A stretch of 64,000 nucleotides of DNA, taken from the NCBI RefSeq assembly GCF_000725545.1, contig NZ_JNZP01000015.1, positions 248,001 through 312,000 of the forward strand, written 5' to 3'. Source of the DNA: Streptomyces exfoliatus. GTDB lineage: Bacteria > Actinomycetota > Actinomycetes > Streptomycetales > Streptomycetaceae. A model generated the notes under the pieces. It did not search any database. It worked only from the letters and a program-made list of their open reading frames with translations, and was not told the origin of the DNA. Numbering within the stretch: position 1 is the stretch's first letter; every line of letters starts with the position of its first letter. The position numbers and the translations under genes were made by a program. Shown here one piece after another: positions 59,001-64,000 of this stretch.

Positions 59001-59867
59001 GTGCGGGTGCGGTTTCCGGAGGATCCCGAGGGGGTCTGGGGGACCCTACGGGACCATCTGCTCGACCGGTACGCGGGCGCCATCGGTGCGGGGCGGGTCG
59101 AGGACATGCTGGTGAGCGGCCGTTTCGTGGGGACGGACGGTCCCGTCGGCGGGGACGAGCCGTACGCCGTGGGGCGGTACCTCTGGTTCCACCGGGATTT
59201 CCCCGCCGAGACGCCGGTGCCGTTCCCGATCGGGGTCGTGCACAGGGACGAGCGGATCATCGTCGCCGACAAGCCGCATTTCCTGTCGACCATGCCCCGG
59301 GGGCGGCACGTCACGGAGACCGCGACGGCCCGGCTGCGGCGGGACCTCGGCCTGCCGACCCTCCAGCCGGCGCACCGGCTGGACCGGCTGACCGCGGGGC
59401 TGGTGCTGTTCGTCGTACGCGAGGAGGACCGGGGGGCGTACCAGACGCTGTTCCGGGACCGGGTCGTGCGCAAGGAGTACGAGGCGGTGGCGCCGTACGA
59501 TCCGGCGGTCGGGCTGCCGGTGACCGTCCGCAGCCGGATCGAGAAGGAGCGCGGGGTGATGGCCGCCCGCGAGGTGGCGGGCGAGCCGAACAGCGAGAGC
59601 AGGATCGCGCTCGTGGAGCGGCGGGGCGGGCTCGGGCGGTACCGGCTGGTGCCGGAGACCGGACGGACGCATCAGCTGCGGGTGCACATGAACGCCCTGG
59701 GGCTGCCGATCCTGCACGATCCGATCTATCCGGTGGTCCGTGCGGACGGGCCGGAGGACTTCTCGCGTCCGCTGCAGTTGCTGGCACGGACGCTGGAGTT
59801 CACCGACCCGTTCACGGGTGTGGCGATGCGTTTCGAGAGCCGGTCGGCTCTCAGTGGCCTCGCTTGA
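59001..59867 (+). CDS. RluA-family pseudouridine synthase
   Basis: A 288-residue enzyme that isomerises uridine in structured RNA. Catalytic Asp in PAHRLDRLTAGLVLFV, with VVHRDERIIVADKPHFLSTMP and the conserved C-terminal YRLVPETGRTHQLRVHMNALGLPILHDPIYP. There is no N-terminal S4 domain. GTG 59001 is the first start outside the tRNA gene, but family-like residues (SPLPQRDGIDPVRVR) begin before it, and the only upstream starts (58902, 58908) lie within tRNA-Leu. It overlaps the convergent metallo-hydrolase by 17 bp. Confidence 0.82.
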   Translation: MRVRFPEDPEGVWGTLRDHLLDRYAGAIGAGRVEDMLVSGRFVGTDGPVGGDEPYAVGRYLWFHRDFPAETPVPFPIGVVHRDERIIVADKPHFLSTMPRGRHVTETATARLRRDLGLPTLQPAHRLDRLTAGLVLFVVREEDRGAYQTLFRDRVVRKEYEAVAPYDPAVGLPVTVRSRIEKERGVMAAREVAGEPNSESRIALVERRGGLGRYRLVPETGRTHQLRVHMNALGLPILHDPIYPVVRADGPEDFSRPLQLLARTLEFTDPFTGVAMRFESRSALSGLA

Positions 59868-60480
59868 TCCATTCTTCGAGCTGGGGGGCTTCGGCGCCGA
59901 TCGTCGTCGGGTCGCCGTGGCCGGTGCGTACCACCGTCTCCGGGGGGAGGGTCAGCAGCTTGTCGCGGATCGAGTCCACGATCGTCGGGAAGTCCGAGAA
60001 CGACCGGCCGGTGGCGCCGGGGCCGCCCTGGAAGAGGGTGTCGCCGGTGAAGACCGTGCCGAGGTCCGCGGCGTACAGGGAGACCGCTCCGGGGGCGTGA
60101 CCCGGGGTGTGGAGGACCGTGAGGTCGATCCCGGCGATGGTGAGAACCTGACCGTCGGCGAGGTCGCCGTCGGGGCTGTGGTCGGGGTGGGTCCGCTTCC
60201 ACAGCGGCTGGTCGGCGGGGTGGAGCAGGATGCGGGCGCCGGTGGCGGCCGCGAGGGCCGGGGCGGCGTCGATGTGGTCGTCGTGGGCGTGGGTGCAGAC
60301 GATGGCGCGCAGGGCGCGGCCGTCGAGGGCGGCGAGGATCGCCTCGGCGTCGTGGGCGGCGTCGATGACGATGGCCTCGGTGTCGTCGCCGACGATCCAG
60401 ACGTTGTTGTCGACGTCCCAGGTGCCACCGTCGAGGCTGAAGGTGCCCGAGGTGACGAGGTGGTCGATGCGGGCGGCCAT
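59851..60480 (-). CDS. Metallo-beta-lactamase-fold hydrolase (mycothiol-conjugate pathway)
   Basis: A 209-residue binuclear-zinc hydrolase. The signature is CTHAHDDHIDAAPAL (HxHxDH), followed by LHTPGHAPGAVSLY, FTGDTLFQGGPGATGRSF and RTGHGDPTTIG. Next to the S-(hydroxymethyl)mycothiol dehydrogenase, it is the expected hydrolase of S-formylmycothiol in formaldehyde detoxification; that substrate is inferred. Its ATG overlaps the dehydrogenase stop by 1 nt (TGATG). Its end overlaps the pseudouridine synthase gene. Confidence 0.88.
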   Translation of the reverse strand: MAARIDHLVTSGTFSLDGGTWDVDNNVWIVGDDTEAIVIDAAHDAEAILAALDGRALRAIVCTHAHDDHIDAAPALAAATGARILLHPADQPLWKRTHPDHSPDGDLADGQVLTIAGIDLTVLHTPGHAPGAVSLYAADLGTVFTGDTLFQGGPGATGRSFSDFPTIVDSIRDKLLTLPPETVVRTGHGDPTTIGAEAPQLEEWIKRGH

Positions 60481-61565
60481 CACAGCACCACGACCGAGCG
60501 CAGGACGTCGCCCTCGTGCATGCGGGCGAAGGCCTTCTCGACGTCGCCGAGGCCGATGGTCTCGGTGACGAAGGCGGCGAGGTCGATACGGCCCTGCTGG
60601 TGCAGGTCGACGAGCATCGGGAAGTCGCGGGACGGCAGACAGTCGCCGTACCAGGAGGACTTGAGGGCGCCGCCGCGGCCGAAGACGTCCAGGAGGGGGA
60701 GTTCGAGCTGCATCTCGGGGGTGGGGACGCCGACGAGGACGACGGTGCCGGCGAGGTCGCGGGCGTAGAAGGCCTGCTTGTACGTCTCGGGGCGGCCGAC
60801 GGCCTCGATGACGACGTCGGCGCCGAAGCCGCCGGTGAGTTCGCGGATCGCCTCGACGGGATCGGTGGAGCGGGAGTTGACGGTGTGGGTGGCGCCCATC
60901 GTCCGGGCGGTCTCCAGCTTCCGGTCGTCGATGTCGACGGCGATGATCTTCGCGGCTCCGGCGAGGCGTGAGCCGACGATCGCCGCGTCGCCGACGCCGC
61001 CGCAGCCGATGACGGCGACGGTGTCGCCGCGGCCGACGTTCCCGGTGTTGATCGCGGCGCCGATGCCGGCCATCACGCCGCAGCCGAGGAGGCCCGCGAC
61101 CTCGGGGGCGACGGCGGGGTCGACCTTGGTGCACTGGCCGGCGGCGACGAGGGTCTTCTCGGCGAAGGCGCCGATGCCGAGGGCCGGGGAGAGCTCCGTA
61201 CCGTCGAGCAGGGTCATCCGCTGCTTGGCGTTGTGGGTGTCGAAGCAGTACCAGGGGCGGCCCCGCTCGCAGGCCCGGCAGGCGCCGCAGACGGCGCGCC
61301 AGTTGAGGATCACGAAGTCCCCGGGGGTCACGTCGGTGACGCCCTCGCCGACCGACTCGACGATTCCGGCGGCCTCGTGTCCGAGGAGGAAGGGGAACTC
61401 GTCGTTGATGGCGCCCTGCTTGTAGTGGAGATCGGTGTGGCAGACGCCGCAGGCCTGGATCTTCACGACGGCCTCGCCGGGGCCGGGGTCGGGGATGACG
61501 ATCGTCTCGACCCGTACCGGTTCGTTCCTGCCGGGGGCGATGACCCCCTGGACGTGCTGCGGCAT
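60480..61565 (-). CDS. S-(hydroxymethyl)mycothiol dehydrogenase (Zn alcohol dehydrogenase)
   Basis: A 361-residue zinc-dependent dehydrogenase that oxidises the mycothiol-formaldehyde adduct with NAD+. [28 protein letters not shown] and the structural zinc cluster [15 protein letters not shown] are class III ADH features; the Rossmann motif is [20 protein letters not shown]. The sequence starts [26 protein letters not shown] 61565 with GGAGGAAGGG upstream. It forms an operon with the downstream hydrolase and depends on mycothiol made by MshC elsewhere in the window. Confidence 0.93.
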   Translation of the reverse strand: MPQHVQGVIAPGRNEPVRVETIVIPDPGPGEAVVKIQACGVCHTDLHYKQGAINDEFPFLLGHEAAGIVESVGEGVTDVTPGDFVILNWRAVCGACRACERGRPWYCFDTHNAKQRMTLLDGTELSPALGIGAFAEKTLVAAGQCTKVDPAVAPEVAGLLGCGVMAGIGAAINTGNVGRGDTVAVIGCGGVGDAAIVGSRLAGAAKIIAVDIDDRKLETARTMGATHTVNSRSTDPVEAIRELTGGFGADVVIEAVGRPETYKQAFYARDLAGTVVLVGVPTPEMQLELPLLDVFGRGGALKSSWYGDCLPSRDFPMLVDLHQQGRIDLAAFVTETIGLGDVEKAFARMHEGDVLRSVVVL

Positions 61566-61636
61566 CGCGAACTTCCCTTCCTCCGAACGGATCTTGTAAG
61601 GCTCCTGGGTACCACTATCTCCTGACAAAAGGCGAG

Positions 61637-61665
61637 ACCCCCGCAGGCCGTGCCTGCGGGGGTCC
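61637..61665 (-). terminator. Terminator after the amino-acid permease
   Basis: GACCCCCGCAGGC (61637-61649) and GCCTGCGGGGGTC (61653-61665) form a perfect 13-bp stem with loop CGT, 22 bp past the permease stop. Confidence 0.92.
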
Positions 61666-61687
61666 CGTCCGGTCCCGTGGGGGGAGG

Positions 61688-63145
61688 TCAGTTCCGGTGC
61701 GCCGCGGCGGTCGTGCGGACCCGGCGGCGGACCAGGAACCAGCCGCCGACGAGGGCCGCCGCGATGAGCGGCAGACAGGCGACGGTGGTGCGGCCGACGC
61801 CGCCGTCCATCCACATGAGGACGAGGACGGAGCCGAGGAAGCCCAGGGTCACGATCTGGGTGTACGGGGCCCAGGGCAGGTTGTAGCCGGGGCGGGTGAC
61901 CTTGCCTTCCTGGGCGCGGCGCCAGAAGAGCAGCGAGCAGACCATGATCATGGCCCAGGTGCCGATGATGCCGATGGAGGCGAAGTTCAGCACCAGCTCG
62001 AAGGCGTCGTCGGGCATGACGTAGTTGAGGCCGACGCCGAGGATGCCGAAGCCCGCGGTGAGCAGGATGCCGCCGTAAGGCACGCCGCCCTTGTTCATGA
62101 CGCCGGTGAACTTGGGCGCGGAGCCCGCCAGCGACATGGAGCGCAGGATGCGGCCGGTGGAGTACAGGCCCGAGTTGAGGCTGGAGAGGGCGGCGGTGAG
62201 GACGACGAGGTTCATCACGCCGGCGGCGCCGGCGATGCCCAGCTTGTCGAAGACGGTGACGAAGGGGCTCTGGTCGCCGGAGTAGGCCGTGTACGGCAGC
62301 AGGAGGGCGAGGAGGATCACCGAGCCGACGTAGAAGAGGCCGACGCGCCACATGATCGAGTTGATCGCCTTCGGCATGATCTTCTCGGGGTTCTCGGTCT
62401 CGCCGGCGGCGACGCCGCACAGTTCGACGGAGGCGTAGGCGAAGACGACGCCCTGGATGAGCAGCAGCATCGGCATGACGCCGCTGGGGAAGATGCCGCC
62501 GTTGTCGGTGACCGTGGCGAGGCCCGGGGTGTGGCCGCCGATCTCGTGGGAGGTCACGACGAGGTAGATGCCGATGAGCATGAAGACGACCAGGGCGCCG
62601 ACCTTGATGATCGCGAACCAGAACTCCATCTCGCCGAAGTACTTCACGGAGATCAGGTTGGCGGCGAGGACGACCGCGAGGGCGATCAGGGCGAGGATCC
62701 ACTGGGGGACGTCGCTGAACATCGCCCAGAAGTGGGCGTAGGTGGCGGCCGCGGTGATGTCGGCGACGGCGGTGGTCGACCAGTTGAGGAAGTAGAGCCA
62801 GCCGGCCGTGTAGGCGCCCTTCTCGCCCATGAACTCACGGGCGTAGGAGACGAAGGCGCCGGAGGAGGGGCGGTAGAGGACCAGCTCGCCGAGGGCCCGC
62901 ACCACGAGGAAGGCGAAGACGCCGCAGACGGCGTAGGCGATGAAGAGGGAGGGGCCCGCCTGGGACATCCGGCCGCCGGCGCCCAGGAAGAGGCCGGTGC
63001 CGATGGCGCCGCCGATGGCGATCATGTTGACGTGCCGGGACTTGAGGTCCTTGCGGTATCCGGCGTCGCCGGCGTCGACGTGGGGGGCGGCCGGGCTCGC
63101 CGGTACGGCGGACAGCGGCTCGGCCGCGGTGACGCGGTCACTCAT
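61688..63145 (-). CDS. Amino-acid permease (AnsP/APC family)
   Basis: A 485-residue proton-coupled transporter with about twelve helices. The N-terminal motif [34 protein letters not shown] and the loop after helix 2 ([24 protein letters not shown]) mark the amino-acid transporter (AAT) branch of APC, close to asparagine/GABA permeases. [19 protein letters not shown] is also typical. ATG 63145; the frame is open upstream but without similarity. Located between a terminator and a FadR-type regulator, which may control it. Confidence 0.9.
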   Translation of the reverse strand: MSDRVTAAEPLSAVPASPAAPHVDAGDAGYRKDLKSRHVNMIAIGGAIGTGLFLGAGGRMSQAGPSLFIAYAVCGVFAFLVVRALGELVLYRPSSGAFVSYAREFMGEKGAYTAGWLYFLNWSTTAVADITAAATYAHFWAMFSDVPQWILALIALAVVLAANLISVKYFGEMEFWFAIIKVGALVVFMLIGIYLVVTSHEIGGHTPGLATVTDNGGIFPSGVMPMLLLIQGVVFAYASVELCGVAAGETENPEKIMPKAINSIMWRVGLFYVGSVILLALLLPYTAYSGDQSPFVTVFDKLGIAGAAGVMNLVVLTAALSSLNSGLYSTGRILRSMSLAGSAPKFTGVMNKGGVPYGGILLTAGFGILGVGLNYVMPDDAFELVLNFASIGIIGTWAMIMVCSLLFWRRAQEGKVTRPGYNLPWAPYTQIVTLGFLGSVLVLMWMDGGVGRTTVACLPLIAAALVGGWFLVRRRVRTTAAAHRN

Positions 63146-63341
63146 GGAGTTGTTCGCCTTCGTGAGGGGGCTGTGCGGTACCCGGCCGTGCGCTGGTGGG
63201 GGTCTCCCGGCACGGCCAGCGGTCATCCTCACGGCAAGGAGCGCCAACTGACTGTGGCGCATGTCACTGAACGCCCATATTTGAGCTAGTTCAGAGCTTT
63301 ACCCGTCCGTAGGGCGCCCGTCGCCTCCCGGACACCTCCGG

Positions 63342-64000
63342 CTACGGAGCGAGAACGTCCAGTTCCCGGAGGGCGCCGACGGCGATCTGGCGGGTCAGCT
63401 CCTCGGCACGGGCCGCGTCCCGCTCGCGCACGGCCTCGGCGACCTGGACGTGGAGGGTGACGGCGGCCGGGTCGGGGTCCTCGAACATCACGTGGTGGTG
63501 GGTGCGGCCGGTGAGGACCTCGGCGACGACGTCGCCGAGGCGGGCGAACATCTCGTTCCCCGAGGCGTCGAGGACGACCCGGTGGAAGGCGACGTCGTGG
63601 ACGAGGTACTCCTCCAGGCGCCGGCCGCGCGAGGTGGCGACCATGCCGAGGGCCTGTTCGGTGAGCTCGCGGCACTGCTCGGGGGTGGCGTTCAGGGCGG
63701 CCAGCCCGGCGGCGACGGGTTCGACGGCGGAGCGCAGCACGGTGAGCGAGCGGAGCTGGCGGGGGCGGTCGGCGCCGGCGAGGCGCCAGCGGATGACCTG
63801 GGGGTCGTAGACGTTCCAGCTCGCGGTGGGGAGCACGGTGACGCCGACGCGGCGTCGGGACTCGACGAGGTGCATGGACTCCAGGACGCGGACGACCTCG
63901 CGGACGACGGTCCGGGAGACGTCGAAGCGCTGGGCCAGCTCGTCGGTGCGCAGCACGGTGCCCGGGGGGTACTCCCCCGCGGTGATCGCGAGGCCCAGGG
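63342..64000 (-). CDS. FadR/GntR-family regulator with FCD domain, N-terminus cut by window edge
   Basis: The C-terminal 218 residues of a GntR-family regulator; the frame continues past 64000. The visible HTH end is TDELAQRFDVSRTVVREVVRVLESMHLVESRRRVGVTVL, followed by an FCD effector domain (SAVEPVAAGLAALNATPEQCREL... HDVAFHRVVLDASGNEMF ... HHHVMF ... TLHVQVAEAVRERDAARAEE) with Asp/His residues that bind a metal. It lies upstream of the amino-acid permease on the same strand and may respond to an organic acid. Confidence 0.9.
   Translation of the reverse strand, partial: LGLAITAGEYPPGTVLRTDELAQRFDVSRTVVREVVRVLESMHLVESRRRVGVTVLPTASWNVYDPQVIRWRLAGADRPRQLRSLTVLRSAVEPVAAGLAALNATPEQCRELTEQALGMVATSRGRRLEEYLVHDVAFHRVVLDASGNEMFARLGDVVAEVLTGRTHHHVMFEDPDPAAVTLHVQVAEAVRERDAARAEELTRQIAVGALRELDVLAP

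Overview
The window is high-GC actinobacterial chromosome and almost certainly Streptomyces. It carries the Pup-proteasome genes (arc, dop, pup, prcB, prcA, pafA, pafB, pafC), a mycothiol ligase gene (mshC), a mycothiol-linked formaldehyde oxidation pair, a GylR-controlled glycerol operon and two chaplin genes of the chpC/chpH type. Gene content and order match, from memory, the conserved chromosomal core around SCO1630-SCO1680 of S. coelicolor. No insertion sequence, prophage, CRISPR array or integrated element is visible; this is housekeeping chromosome with a few unusual local features.

Layout. 1-5.8 kb: the N-terminal end of a glycine-betaine type ABC ATPase, a 5'-3' exonuclease, an iron-box-controlled siderophore-interacting protein, a divergent MerR regulator/membrane protein pair sharing an elaborate operator, and a cytochrome P450. 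6-17 kb (all minus strand): HelY-like helicase, lipid kinase, TatC, TatA, two small proteins, PafC, PafB, two FKBP prolyl isomerases and PafA. 17-19.4 kb: an MFS exporter and divergent LacI-type regulator with a palindromic operator. 19.4-25.1 kb: PrcA, PrcB, Pup, Dop and the ARC/Mpa ATPase, the rest of the pupylation-degradation machine. 25.3-30.2 kb: ferredoxin, small exported protein, TrmI tRNA methyltransferase, site-2 protease, RecB-like nuclease and a LuxR-type response regulator. 30.3-38.3 kb: two paralogous lipoprotein solute receptors, a HAD phosphatase and metH, which is broken by an apparent 86-nt deletion removing the cobalamin-ligand motif.

38.5-43.5 kb is the glycerol regulon (gylR, then glpF-glpK-glpD), followed by the ParJ-type PAC2 protein. 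44.9-48.5 kb holds mshC and three genes conserved beside it (SCO1664-like, DUF3090, histidine phosphatase). 48.5-55.7 kb: CorA, a di-iron ferritin-like protein, an F420/LLM oxidoreductase, an aldo/keto reductase coupled to a RecD2-like protein with eroded ATPase motifs, and an acidic-tailed unknown. 55.8-58.7 kb: a DUF5703 protein, chaplins and an M20 peptidase. 58.8-64 kb: tRNA-Leu(GAG), an RluA-type pseudouridine synthase whose N-terminus runs into the tRNA gene, a metallo-hydrolase and mycothiol-dependent dehydrogenase pair, an amino-acid permease and a truncated FadR-type regulator.

Most transcription units end in long, perfect GC-rich hairpins, several between convergent genes. Start codons were chosen from ribosome binding sites and family N-termini; GTG is common, tatC uses TTG, and three genes look leaderless. 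The strongest observations for follow-up are the metH lesion, the degenerate RecD2-like protein, the repeat-like insertion in the lipid kinase, the four-half-site MerR operator, and two sites matching the Streptomyces Crp consensus.
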